Under the pieces are notes generated by a model. The model worked only from the letters and a program-made list of their open reading frames with translations. It made no database searches and was not told where the DNA came from. DNA of 64,000 nucleotides from NCBI GenBank assembly GCA_022495005.1, contig JAGYXB010000658.1, positions 372,001 through 436,000 on the forward strand, given 5' to 3'. This document shows positions 11,230 to 22,240 of this stretch, piece after piece; the stretch's first letter is position 1, and each line of letters begins with the position of its first letter. The position numbers and the translations under genes were made by a program. The DNA is from Rhyacophila brunnea (Eukaryota > Arthropoda > Insecta > Trichoptera > Rhyacophilidae).

Positions 11230-11677
11230 CAGTGACGTGGGGGTAGGCAGATTGAGCGTCGCTTGGGGGCGGCAGTTACTCGAAAGACGGCAAATCAAGG
11301 AGAATCATTAGATATATATGTATATAAATAGGTACCTACCTAAACTTAGTAATGACGAAAATATATTTCCATTATAAAAACAGCTCACTGGTTGGTATGT
11401 AATAATTAACATAAAAGGTTTGACAGGACTGTAATTTTTTTGGTCGGGTCGCGATGTCTAGTTTACTTCCTTTGCCCTTCGGCGTCCTTAGTGACCAGAA
11501 ATGACACGAGTAGATTCGCGAATAAATACAGTCTATATTTTGTTAGTAATGTATCCATACAACACATTTCTTAGATATTGGAGTCATGGAAGGATGATAA
11601 AAAATACTGTAAGTATAAAGATTTAGGCAGCATTTTTGCGCTGCCTACGGGCGACCTTTTGTCTAGGGACGTCACTG
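11230..11677. mobile_element. Chimeric MITE (MITE-b left half, MITE-a right half)
   Basis: Starts CAGTGACGTGGGGG and ends GGGACGTCACTG. The left flank ATCGTACC is the target duplication of MITE-b (15,789 and 32,791). The right flank TACTAATG matches the MITE-a site (CACTAATC before the unit 2 copy; TAATAATA, CACTAAG after copies). Internally, sequence up to ~11,415 follows MITE-b; from ~11,440 it follows MITE-a. This marks the junction of the duplicated exon 2 + 3 block. Confidence 0.85.
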
Positions 11678-12699
11678 TACTAATGAGTTCTAATTAGAAC
11701 TAAAGAGTTCATAGATTCCATTGCATCCACAAAAATGAATAGTTTCATGCGGTCTACACGATAGTGGCATCATCGGTGTTTTTCATCAATGTTTTTTTTT
11801 AATGGGGCGGAAGCTTGCGTTACTGTCAATGGGGATCGTAACTGACCCATGGGCAATTTAAAAAAAATGGATGTCATTCATCCGGAAGAGAAGTGGTTCA
11901 ACAGGATATGCAATATGGCGACTGCAATTAACGCTTAATTCAAATCAAGACTTTGGATCAAGAAGTTGATTTAGAGAATCGATGGGCACGTAACCACATT
12001 TCATAGACATCGAGTATAATGGAGGGATTTTTCAACAATATGGTGTTTTCAAATAATACAAAAAAAGGTCACTCGGGTGATCACACAAAAATATTAGACA
12101 AGCATTTGTTAATATTTTTTCTATTGAAAGTATGACTTTTTTTTCATTTTAGAGTGATTACGTCATCTTTAGGTTGGTACCTATAGTAAGTTAGATTACA
12201 AAAACTTGCGATGTTATTTTTTTATCCGTAAATTACAGAAATTGCACCACTAATATTTCAATAAGCTTAATATAAGATAAGCTTGGTAATGACGGCGTTA
12301 CCTATAAAACTTGAAACGCTTGACCGTTGAACGGACCTAATGGGATAGGTGAATGGGTAACAACCATTCCTCTTAAAAAGTCTGTTAATGTAATTTCATC
12401 TCTGTGGACACCCATATGTGTAGGAGTGAAAATCTCATACGGTCCACTTAGGAGAAAAAATTATACTTTACTTTTTGTAAAATAGAATTTTCTATAAATT
12501 TTGTTTTCTTTCTTGTGCGGTTCTTTAAAAATTATTTTTACCTGTGTAATTTATTTATAAATAAGTAAACTGCATACGTTAAATCAATTCGTCTAGCGTG
12601 CAATTAAAAATATTGTTTAGATATTTCTGTCAATAAATTTAACTGTAATCACACTTTACATCACCGTATGAGGGTTCCTAATTTATATTTATTATTTCT

Positions 12700-12905
12700 G
12701 TTTCACCATGCGCTTATCAAAAATAAAGAGTTTGCCCATCGATGATTTAGAGAAATGGACCTGTTAATTGGCCTCCAACGTCGTGTGATTTGATATCTTT
12801 GGATTACTTCATGTGGGGCCAGCAGCAATTGACGTATTGGAAGTGTTCAACAGTGTTCGTGCTAATCGGCCAGCAGTGCTCGAAAAAAGCGATCCAAATT
12901 GAGCG
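12700..12905 (+). pseudogene. mariner-like transposase relic, copy Y
   Basis: Homologue of 4,780-5,010 with an extra deletion that removes the part between the FMWG motif and PAAID. Fragments NWPPTSCDL and LDYFMWG remain readable. Confidence 0.65.
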
Positions 12906-13057
12906 CCTAGAATTTGCTTCGTTTGTTCTCAACAACATGATGCGGTAGCCATATCCCCGATATCATTTTCAAAATATATGAATGGCATGCAGGTATCGAT
13001 CTTTCGAATATTCTATCGGGTTTGAGAAAGACAACTGTTATAATTAATTGAACGTAC

Positions 13058-13210
13058 CTGCTGTAATGGCAAGTAAATTGGATCTGAGCAGCCAGGTTGG
13101 GGGTTTTCAATATTGATTTGGTGGATTGCGTTGTCAACAAATTCTTCTTTGATGGTCATTCCCTCATTATCATTGTCACACTTTATATTCATCAGATCGC
13201 TTTCATGCTT
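13058..13210 (-). CDS. Type 1 gene exon 3, copy Y (unit 1)
   Basis: A phase-0 exon of 51 codons, KHESDLMNIKCDND ... MTIKEEFVDNAIHQINIENPQPGCSDPIYLPLQQ. Acceptor and donor match the other copies. One motif has changed: IKCE in the sister exons is IKCD here, while IKEE is kept. It lies directly 3' of exon 2 copy Y and 5' of the second exon block (copy Z). Confidence 0.82.
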
Positions 13211-14227
13211 CTGAAAATAACAACATTATTAATACTATGTAACACCATAATGGTCAGCCAGAGTAGACCTATCGTAGCTCTTTATGTTATTTTGACATGT
13301 CATATTGATTTCTATAGTAACGCACGTATATATTAATAATTAAGTTGCTAGGACCCCCTTAGCAACCAATAATAGTACGAATAATAAGAATTTTTTTCTG
13401 AAAAAATAACTTTCCATAAAAAACAGAATTAACTGAAAATGAATTATATTATGCTTAAAGATAGTTAAAAGTATTAAAAGAATGCATTGTTATCATGTTC
13501 TAAAAGTTTCAAATGTCTAGGTAGTCGGGAAGTTAGTTAAAAAACTTAAATCGTATAATACAAATCTTGGATAAACAAAAAAAATTTTGTACTGGACACA
13601 CGAAAACATTTGTACTAGACAAACAAGAATACGAGCTAATAAAAACGTGGTAAAAAAAATCAGTCTGTCAGTTTGTTCAGTTATAAGAGCGCATCTGCCT
13701 AGGTATCGAACACACTGTGCGTCACTAATTCGCAACAATGTGAGATGATATATGCGGACCTAGTAATCGAACAATAATAACGCCTGTACACGTGCATGGA
13801 ATTACTGTCGGCAATTGTGCTTATTTTAAACTGTCATGACAATAACTGTTTACACGTAAGAGTGCTGACTGTCTCTCCAATCTCATTTTTCACGAGTAAG
13901 CGAGGCGCGATGTTGTCATTTTATTCTACTGACAGGTTGTATTGAAAATCTGAGCTCAAAATGAGTAGTTCATTTTTTTACCTTCATGTTCGCTCCTATC
14001 GCTCTACTGCGCAGGCGCAGATCAAAAATAATCATAGTTGCGCACAATAAATCATCACAATTTGGAATCTTCCAATCTTGTTTGATTTATGCACGCAATT
14101 TTTCCAATTGCAGGATAATAGGTACATGTTTCCCCAGACATTTTCTTACTGTGTACAGTACATCCATGCACGTGTAAACGGGGTATAATTATATTAGGAT
14201 AAATCAACACATCAGGTAGGTACTTAC

Positions 14228-14362
14228 AGGTGAAAAATTATTATTCAGCAAAGACGGATTAGGCCATTCGCCGGATACAGACGTATGACAGCTTTCATTG
14301 TCGGTCCGTTTGAGTGGAGGATCGATTTCACATTTTATATCCACGTCTAGTTTAATGTCAAA
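14228..14362 (-). CDS. Type 1 gene exon 2, copy Y (unit 1)
   Basis: 45 codons, phase 0, FDIKLDVDIKCEIDPPLKRT ... NNNFSP. It differs from copy Z by V to I after IKCE. It keeps the polypyrimidine acceptor and the GTAAGTACC donor. In unit 1 this would be the first exon 2 reached after exon 1 at 17,233-17,400. Confidence 0.82.
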
Positions 14363-14819
14363 CTGAAAACAAACAGTATATATTGCCATTAAGTAATACA
14401 TTTAAAAGACAAGTAATGTGTTTGTTGAGATGTCCTTATTCATAATTGAATCATCAAGACTATTCCAGATCAAAATTCTTCATTCAATTATTGATTAATA
14501 TTTAAAGTTTGCAGCGACACGTCACAATGAATTAAAAGGCGCAAACATTACACGCGGTTGGATTTAGTGCAGTATTATCGCGGATATAACGAGAAAATGC
14601 AAAACTGCACGCATTTTTAAAACAAGTTCAGCCATTTGCACCTGGTAGTTGTAACTTGCACAATTTCAGCGCATGCGCAGTAGAAGTATGGTGGTGAACT
14701 TGCCGGAAAAACAATACGGAACAACATCACGTGGAGCATTTTGACGTTTAGAGATATTCACAGCGTGTCAAAATATCACCATACAACGACTTACGCAGTA
14801 CGAATGAGGTTGGCTAGAC

Positions 14820-15543
14820 CAGGGGTCGGCAGTTTGTGAAGTGAGAAGAGCCAAATTGTCAGGGAAACAGGACAACAAAGGTACCAGAGAGCTGCATATT
14901 ATGTATATGGATTTTTAGGGGAGAAAGTTCAAGATTGTTTATTAAAAAAATATTTAGAACGGCGTCCATGCATCGCTTTGATAGCTTTACTATATCTGGC
15001 AAAGAGCTATTTATTTTTAATTGAATACATGATCCATTATTCTGCTTCTAAGTTTATTTTTTATTTGGTTCATAGATGAGAATGTTTGTCTGCATATATA
15101 TGTAGAGCTGTGTGATTGTGAGAATACCAAAAACTAGTTTTTTAAACGCGTCATATTATGTTTCAGGCAAACTATTACATGTATCAAATATTATTGTTTC
15201 TATTTTAGGCAGTTGTTTTATAGCTGTCCACTTGTGCTGAGAAAAAAAAATCGATTTCTCTCTTTCGAGTTCTTCCAAGCGGCTGATCAGATCTGTGAAT
15301 TTTTGAGTGTGCTCCACATTTTTTTGCTTTTTAAATCTAATAACTACAAGCAACACGTGTGAGCACGCAGGTAAATAATATGAGTAGAGTAAAGAGTGGT
15401 TGAGTATGCCGTATGAGTCTAAGTTTATTCGGCGGCTCTATCTCATAAACTCATAAGTTATAAGGATGCTTAAGATGAGGTGAAATTGGAGTTTATGTCT
15501 GAAGAGCCGCATGTGGCTCGCGAGCCGCTTCTGCCGACTCCTG
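14820..15543. mobile_element. hAT element, internally deleted (unit 1)
   Basis: Starts CAGGGGTCGGCAG and ends CTGCCGACTCCTG, a standard hAT terminus pair. Flanks GGCTAGAC and GGATAGGC are a decayed 8-bp duplication. The minus strand still carries part of a transposase (KFTDLISRLEELEREK, KQLPKIETIIFDT). It is shorter than the unit 2 copy. Confidence 0.82.
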
Positions 15544-15788
15544 GGATAGGCAGTCAGCACTCTTACGTGTAAACAGTTATTATTGCGATAGTTCAATTTA
15601 CACACTATCAGTGCCAGTAAATCAAAGCACGTGTATTATACAAAGAGCCATACCTGCAAACGTTAATACCACATAGTACAAATTTGGCGAACCGAATAAA
15701 AACCATCCATACTCGTACAAAGACCCTTATCTACCTACAACACGTAGACCCGGCCACTATTGACCAACCTACGCGTGAACATCGTACC

Positions 15789-15865
15789 CAGTGACGTCCC
15801 GTGGGGGTAGGCAGATTGAGCGTCGATTGGGGTCGGCAGTTACTCGAAAGGCGGCAAATCATTAA

Positions 15866-15901
<36 letters not shown>

Positions 15902-16392
15902 GTACCTATCTAAACTTAGTAATGACGGAAATATATTTCCATTAATAAAATCAACTTACTGGTTGGAGACAAAATGTAATAATTAACATAAAAGTTTTAA
16001 CAGGGCTGTATTTTTTGTCGGGTTCGCGATGTCTAGTTAACTTCCGTTGTCCTTAGACGTCACGTCTTTGATGACCAGCAATGACACGTGTAGATTTCCG
16101 AATAATACGTAGGTACAAGGTACAAACTTACCTAATTATTTATACAAATATTTTTGCCAGTCACTCGCGAGTTTTGAAAGGTTTCAGATATATATTTAAA
16201 TGTATCTGAAACCGTGGACTCCCACTATTGTCGATTGAAGAAGAGATGGTATTTAAATTAGATTTAGTGGTATGTATATATTTGTTAGTAATGTATCCAT
16301 ACAACACATTTCTTAGATATTGGAGTCATGAAAGGATGATAAAAAATACTTTATAAAAAAATGGGGCGGCATTTTGTCTAGGGACGTCACTG
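15789..16392. mobile_element. hAT-like MITE-b (unit 1)
   Basis: 604 bp. TIRs CAGTGACGTCCC / GGGACGTCACTG, with a perfect 8-bp target duplication ATCGTACC on both sides. A (TA)n tract at 15,866-15,896 lies inside. The orthologue is at 32,791-33,414. Confidence 0.92.
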
Positions 16393-17232
16393 ATCGTACC
16401 TAACCAAGGCCGATGACTCAAATGTCTTCAAGAGCGGAGGATATGTGTGCCGGACACCCTTCACCAATTAGATTATAATATTACTACATTCGTCAATGGA
16501 CATACGGCATAATAAGCAAATGCACTGACAGATAACATCCACATTATTATTATTTTTATTAAAGAAATGACGTTCACGTGGTGTTCAAACACGATCCTCG
16601 CATTGAGTTTCAACAGCGCCATCTTTAGATTATTAAAGCCTGAGCATATCTTTTTGCACAAGCAACGAGTGGTCCACTCTTCAGCTGTCAAAATCCGATC
16701 TCAGATTGCTTGACATATTGATTCGCCCTTTCTAGTATCAAATTGAATTATAACAAAAATCTCAAATCAAATATATTAACTACTTATCTGTTATTTATAA
16801 ATAATAAACATTCCTGTTATTCAACAGCTGTCAAAGTCAGACTAGTCCTTCACACAAAAACCGGTGGTAATATCATCAATTTCCAAAAAATATGTAGCAT
16901 TGATCTATGCATTACATTTGTAGAAGGTGTGTTAATGCTAGTGTATTATTTATCATGTAACTCATCTATCCAAATCAAACCATTCCCTGTGTGAACACGA
17001 CAGACGCGTCAGTATGAGCAGTCTATAGAACAATGACAGTTCATATATAGACAACAAAGGGAGGGGCGGAAAAAGTAAGACCAGTCGTTGTGAATGTATC
17101 GGCTTTCTAATTGAGTCGGCAATGGTTTCAAACAATTGGCTATGCGCCTTCATTTGTATGGGTCAAACATTGTACAATTAGATTGCGGAAGGGTGTTATG
17201 TCAGTTTAGGTTAGATATAAATAGATACGTAC

Positions 17233-17400
17233 CTCCAAAGTTTTTGCATACGAATGCTCGACACGGAATTGCCTTATAAAATATGATCCTAACGTTTGTT
17301 CTTCCGCACTGTGTTCCGAACGTTCAATCGGTATATATATAGCACTGACCGGTGTTCCGGGATCGGTTTCAAAGTCTACCGGTTCTTTTTTAATCTCCAT
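17233..17400 (-). CDS. Type 1 gene exon 1 with start codon (unit 1)
   Basis: 56 codons beginning MEIKKEPVDFETDPGTPVSA and ending with E at a GTACGTATC donor. The start has A at -3 and G at +4. IKKEP is the first [IV]KxE motif. With copies Y and Z of exons 2 and 3 and the last exon at 1,436-3,139, the gene would encode 815 residues. With only one exon pair used it would encode 719. The first exon of the divergent type 2 copy lies 1.1 kb away on the other strand (18,504), so a shared promoter region is likely. Transcription is not shown by sequence alone. Confidence 0.8.
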
Positions 17401-17763
17401 GTTTCAAATTGTTATGTAAATTGAAAGAACAAAGACCGCTCAACAATTGCCACAGGCGAGTGCCTGGCAAGTGACAGCTAACCACAAACTAGCAGTGTTG
17501 CCAGTGCTAATTGAATTGAATATTAAATCTAAATTCGGGAGATTTTTAAATTGACAATAGTGTATGGAATTCAACGATTATGTTTTATAAAACACTGTGT
17601 TTTGATATAGTTTTCCAAGTGTCTTTACGATAATCATATTTTCTTCTCTTCCTGACGATATTTTCTATAATTATAAACTATATCTCCTTAAATTTTTGGT
17701 GACACTGACTGTTGCTATCCGCTTGGAAGTTCGGAAACAGTTTGAGATTTTGACGTTTGGTTC

Positions 17764-18071
17764 CACAGAACAGATAGTAAATAAAATACCTATAGGCTAT
17801 ATTCATTACGCCGCACGTTGACGCAGGGTTTTTGAATGTGTGAGTGTCCTACGAAAATAAACCACCCACTATGCACGTGCAATAGTGTGTGTAATACACC
17901 ATCATTAAATGAGCGTAAATGCATAAACCGAGAACAGTTTTTAGTATTCGACGTACAACGTATTCTTGACACGTGTGTAAGTTTAACCCGGGTTCTTCCT
18001 TACTCGAGACGGTTACCTGCTATCGACTTACCTGTTGGGTATTTCAGTTCCCATTATTTCTGATTTCTCTG
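17764..18071. mobile_element. Short hAT-like insertion private to unit 1
   Basis: 308 bp flanked by a perfect 8-bp duplication TTTGGTTC (17,756-17,763 and 18,072-18,079). The ends are CACAGAA and TTCTCTG. Unit 2 (~37,175) has the uninterrupted target sequence, so insertion followed the segmental duplication. It sits between the two divergent first exons. Confidence 0.75.
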
Positions 18072-18503
18072 TTTGGTTCACTGTTCCAGTAAAAATCAAA
18101 TCATTCTCTGTCTGACCTGCCGATCTGCCTACCCCCACGGGACGTCACTCATCAATACTTCCGTCAATAATTATATGTTAGGAACATTCATTTCCATATT
18201 TCGTACCTAAATAAAAAGGGGTCTCAGAGTTTCTCAAATTACCTATCCGCTATTTTTTTCTGAGAAACAAAAAACCTAAGTATACATTTTCAACAGGTGA
18301 GAACGCGTACCAACTATATTTTTTCCCCAAATACTATAATTTTTGAGGCTCTGTACTATAATTCCACTTTGAAAAGATGGCTACACTGAACTGTGGCAAC
18401 ATTGTCCTGAATCTGTAAATTATCAAGGCTGTCATCATGATCGCTGTGTGTTATTCCATTATTTATGATGCCTGAAACGTCACTCAAGATTTAAATACTC
18501 AGA

Positions 18504-18650
18504 ACAGATATAAAACGTGAACCGGACAAACGTGAATCTGACGCAGGGCGACAGCATTGGTTCGAAGTACCAATAGATCCTGGAAACAGTACGGACACTG
18601 GCATCTGCATTAAACAAGAAGATGCCGACGATGCCAGTTGTGCATTTGAG
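18504..18650 (+). pseudogene. Type 2 gene exon 1, start codon lost (unit 1)
   Basis: Base-for-base the same length (147 nt) as the intact unit 2 exon 38,847-38,993, with no indels and no stops, ending CAFE at a GT donor. The ATG is ACA here (two substitutions), and an in-frame TAA lies four codons upstream, so no upstream start can rescue it. The reading frame DIKREPDKRESD...IKQEDADDASCAFE is otherwise open. Together with the missing 3' exons this marks a non-functional or non-standard copy. Confidence 0.85.
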
Positions 18651-19130
18651 GTTGGCTTTTTGAAAGCTCATTATATTGAACCGTTTAAAAGTATTTATAA
18701 TAATTTGTTTGCCATTAAATCCCGAAGAATAGATCAATTTACACTGTATTAATCTCGTACACGTCTAAAAGCAATACTCACACAACCAAACCGCTCCTGC
18801 ACAACTATTATATATCGTCACTGTTCTGGCAGAAGCCACTAATTCGAAAAAATTAAATATTGAGTTAGTTATACCAAAATGTTCCTTATTTCAAACTTTA
18901 CCGTCTGGAAACCTTCTTAATAAATAAATAAACAGTCTTTATTTTAGTCATCCTTTTTACGATTACTTAATAAACTCACATGATAGACCATTTCAAACAT
19001 TTTAACAACTTCAAAGTCAAATTACTCAAAACTAGTATTCTCCAGTTAGTGTGTTCTGCCAGAAAAGAGACGATATACACAAGACTGCTTATTGCAACAA
19101 TTACAACTAACTTGTAAAAATTATAATAGG

Positions 19131-19312
19131 TACGGCGGCTCTCGTGGTGCATTGCGTTAGGCACTGGCCTTCCATCCCGGAGTTCTGTGTTCGATCCCGG
19201 TGAGGGCAAAATATATTTACATGATCTAATATGTAAATTCCTCAATCCTGGGAATTTAACACTGTTATTGGGCTTCACGGCCTGTTGTGTTTAATAAAGA
19301 AAAAAAAAATAC
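19131..19312 (+). repeat. tRNA-derived SINE (unit 1)
   Basis: A tRNA-like head ending in a box B-like GTTCGATCCC, a short body, then a shared tail (TTGGGCTTCACGGCCTG) with AATAAAG and an A-run. The unit 2 copy begins at 39,471 and is interrupted by a ~950 bp insert. Confidence 0.55.
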
Positions 19313-19602
19313 AAAAATATGAAAAACTACCTTCGATAGCCACCGATAGCAGTCTTGTGTATAAAATAGATGGGCATGAGCAATTTCCTAAGACCTTAAT
19401 GTACGAAATATTTTGCTAGAGAAATTCCACAATCTCCGAAAATTCACAGCCACATTTTTGGGGGACATCGTTCTACTAATATTGGATTTTTCATTAGAGC
19501 CATTAAATCTACTACGGCACTGTCAACCATCTTATCTAATGACATCAGCGCATCTTTCTATACACAATACTGTGATCGATGGTAGTTTTGTGTCGAAGTA
19601 TT

Positions 19603-19660
19603 AGCACTTATTGTAACAATTAGATACAATACATTAGTTTTAATTGTTACAATAAGTGCT
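19603..19660. repeat. Perfect 20-bp hairpin
   Basis: AGCACTTATTGTAACAATTA and its exact complement flank an 18-nt loop. The unit 2 counterpart (40,873-40,928) is imperfect and has a longer stem. It lies in intron 1 of the type 2 gene. No function is visible. Confidence 0.85.
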
Positions 19661-20494
19661 ATGTTTTAACAGCACCTCTCTGGGTGTGCTAAATTTTAAA
19701 GAGAGATTTTAGAATTTGAGAGAAATTCAGTTTTAACTGTTTAGACGGCTAACTTTACTGTTTCAACAACCATATATACATGACGTGTCGACTCCTTACA
19801 TGTTGAACTCTTTTATGGCAGACCCGTTGGCATATGCGCGAATTATAGCCTCAGACTTAGGATACGACACACGGAGAGACAGTTCAATGCACATCTGGTA
19901 GCCAAACCGACATAGTAGGTATCTACGTTAAATATCCATCGGTTCGACCATTTCTGATTCTAATACAGTCAAACTTGGTTATTACGTTCACGTTCTATTT
20001 ATGCATAGAGCATAAATAATTTGAAAACCATCGTAAAAATCCCCGAAACAAGCATGGCATTAATAAACTACAAAATAAATTGTTTGTTGTAATGAACGCT
20101 GGTAGGTACCTACTGACTTCACAAAGCTTGGATTTTTTACATACAATTTCGACCATAATAGGCGTGGATACTTTTTCAATGTTGTCGGCGAAAACTCCAA
20201 TTAATTACTTTAACGTTTAACTAGTATCATAAACTTAATCCGATCCCAGCGGCATCGGACTAATAAACTTACCGGTCGGATTTTATTGCTTAGGGTCGAA
20301 AATGTTGTTTTCAATCGATCGATACATCAACAGTTTTACGAAAAATTTTGATATTTTGCTCGGTACACCCGAGAAGTAGAAACATCTCGTTATAAAAGTG
20401 AATAAATGTATGGTAAAAATCATAAACTAAAATGTCATCGAATGTTTCTTCATTACATCCGAGTTCTCGCTATTTCCGTGATCGTAATAACTGG

Positions 20495-20681
20495 GCTCGA
20501 CTGTAGGGGCCTCCATAGAGTGGAAGTTTGTATCACGAGAAATGGATGTCAGCCACTTGCTCAACCTATTAGGTCCATACTCTGACTCATACAGAATTTG
20601 AAAAACAATATGTCTTCTTCTCTGACCCTGGATTCGAACCTGAGACAAACGACGCTTAAGCCGCGCGGCCTTCGTGGCTAC
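20495..20681 (-). repeat. tRNA-derived SINE, second family (unit 1)
   Basis: On the minus strand the 5' part reads GGCCGCGCGGCTTAAGCGTC (box A-like), then GGTTCGAATCC (box B), just upstream of type 2 exon 2. The unit 2 copy is at 41,283-41,491. Confidence 0.65.
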
Positions 20682-20725
20682 TTTCTAAATATACCTTCAC
20701 GATATATTTTTTAATTTATATGCAG

Positions 20726-20866
20726 AACCTTCCAGTTGATATGACTTATATTAAATCTGAAACTGATTTTCGACGAGTGGACTTAACACACAATACAAGA
20801 AACCCAATCAGTTATGATGCATCCCTTGCCGGAACTTCCCACCCTGGAAGCAGTCTAGTAAACGAG
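20726..20866 (+). pseudogene. Type 2 gene exon 2 (unit 1), orphan exon
   Basis: 47 open codons, NLPVDMTYIKSETDFRRVDL ... GSSLVNE, with TGCAG acceptor and GTATTC donor; same length as 41,536-41,676 in unit 2. The IKSE motif is kept. No exon 3 or finger exon follows, because similarity to unit 2 ends at ~22,240 and the next coding sequence (24,260) is on the other strand. The copy has neither a start codon nor a DNA-binding domain. Confidence 0.8.
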
Positions 20867-21051
20867 GTATTCAATTTCAACCCGTAATTTTTCTATTCAT
20901 TCGTCCACTGTTAATCATTGTATCAATTATTATCAAAGGATCAAAACAAATCGAAGTAAATGGATTCAAACTATGGAAGCAAAAGGTTGTTCACTAATAT
21001 TACTCTGACAAAAAAACATTAAATAAAATATTATTCCTTATGAATAGGTAC

Positions 21052-21240
21052 CAGTGGTGAAGGGTGGAGGTAGGCTGTTAAGATCCGCAAGAAATACTGG
21101 GCATTAAACTTTGTCAGTCATACTTATTTAATTGTTTTTATTGAAATAAGACTAGGTATTATTTATTTACAGACGGTGCTGATTAGTTTTTAAAATTCAA
21201 TTAAACCATGCGAAAACCGAGCCGTAATAGATAGTAGTAA
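21052..21240. mobile_element. Left half of a CAGTAGCGAAGGG-family hAT
   Basis: Starts CAGTGGTGAAGGGTGGAGG and continues with AGGCTGTTAAGATCCGC as in 8,662-9,240. The right half is missing. In unit 2 the reverse holds: only the right half remains, ending at 43,283. Confidence 0.65.
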
Positions 21241-22240
21241 TAATTACAAGATAAAAAGAACTTTTTTAAAATGAATTTAATTCTACTTAATAATGGCTAA
21301 AAGTATTTAAAAAAAAAATGCATTGGCATCGTATTCTGGTATATTCTAAAAGTTTCAAATGTCTAGCTAGTCGGGAAGTTAGTTAAAAATCGATTGCAAG
21401 ATTTTTACCTGACAAAGAACCACCGAACAAATAAGAATACGAAGTAATAAAAACGTTGTAAAAAAATACTCGCTTATCTATAAAATAACTAAAATTAATT
21501 ATACAATAATTAAATCATACATATTTTTGGATAATTGTTTATCTATTCTGTTTAGGCTGGACTAGGCGAGCCCTCAATAGATTTCATCGATTATTCCATT
21601 TGAGGACATACATCGATTATTACATTTGAGGACTATGATAATGAAAATAAATCTGACTAGTTTTCTTCTGGGTAAGCTATCAATGCAATCCTTATCCACC
21701 CAATGAGTGGTTGCTCTTTTAATTTTTTTTTTATCTATTTAAATTCTCGCAATTTCATTCGCAACTCTTCGGTCTTCGTCGTTCCCTGTCGATTGTGCGA
21801 GTAACCAATTTGATATATTATCATAGGATACATAATTTTAGACATTATTTTTGTTATTTTTTTAAAGTTATACCTACTTCTTTTGGGGCGTTTGGTAGAG
21901 AGTGAAATTGAGAGCGCTCGCACACTGTTATGAAAGTGCCCGACTGTATGAATTTAGCTTCGAATCAGTCTGCTGTATACAAACGCAAGTTTGATAGTAA
22001 AATTGTTCCGTTGACTAGGCTACGAATTTATTATTGTCGGCCATTTGCAATTCCTTACATAAACAAATGATTAAACGTCAGAGTGACAGTTTTTACTTTA
22101 AAAATAAAAACAACAAGAAATAATTAAATATATAATATTGTAATGTAAGTAAAAGTGTATAGAAATTAACTAACGGCGTTTCAATAAGCTGTCCCTTTTC
22201 TTGAGTGTGTAATTTAACAAGATAATTAAGATGTAGTCGA

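Larger units (their letters stand above)
1..22240. repeat. Tandem segmental duplication, copy 1 (unit 1)
   Basis: Collinear with 23,937-44,010 on the same strand. Matching blocks include 1-3,350 with 23,937-26,215 (ZF exon 4), 3,370-6,900 with 26,470-30,800 (exons 3 and 2), and 14,820-22,240 with 30,818-44,010 (hAT, MITE-b, exon 1, then type 2 exons 1 and 2). Unit 1 has an extra 3.9 kb composite transposon (7,109-10,999) and a second copy of the exon 3 + exon 2 block (11,440-15,789). The left boundary is cut by the window edge. Similarity stops near 22,240, before type 2 exons 3 and 4. Confidence 0.9.

Noticed and set aside
15866..15896. CRISPR-like or regulatory repeat
   Set aside because: A plain TA dinucleotide run inside a MITE. 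No repeat-spacer structure exists anywhere in the window.
18120..18152. Another complete MITE of the CAGTGACGTCCC family (also ~37,226-37,256)
   Set aside because: Only ~30 bp of one terminus (complement of the left end) is present, with no partner end nearby.
18480..18737. Minus-strand ORFs at 18,480 and 38,823
   Set aside because: Shadows of type 2 exon 1, which reads as a conserved MDIKREP exon on the plus strand.
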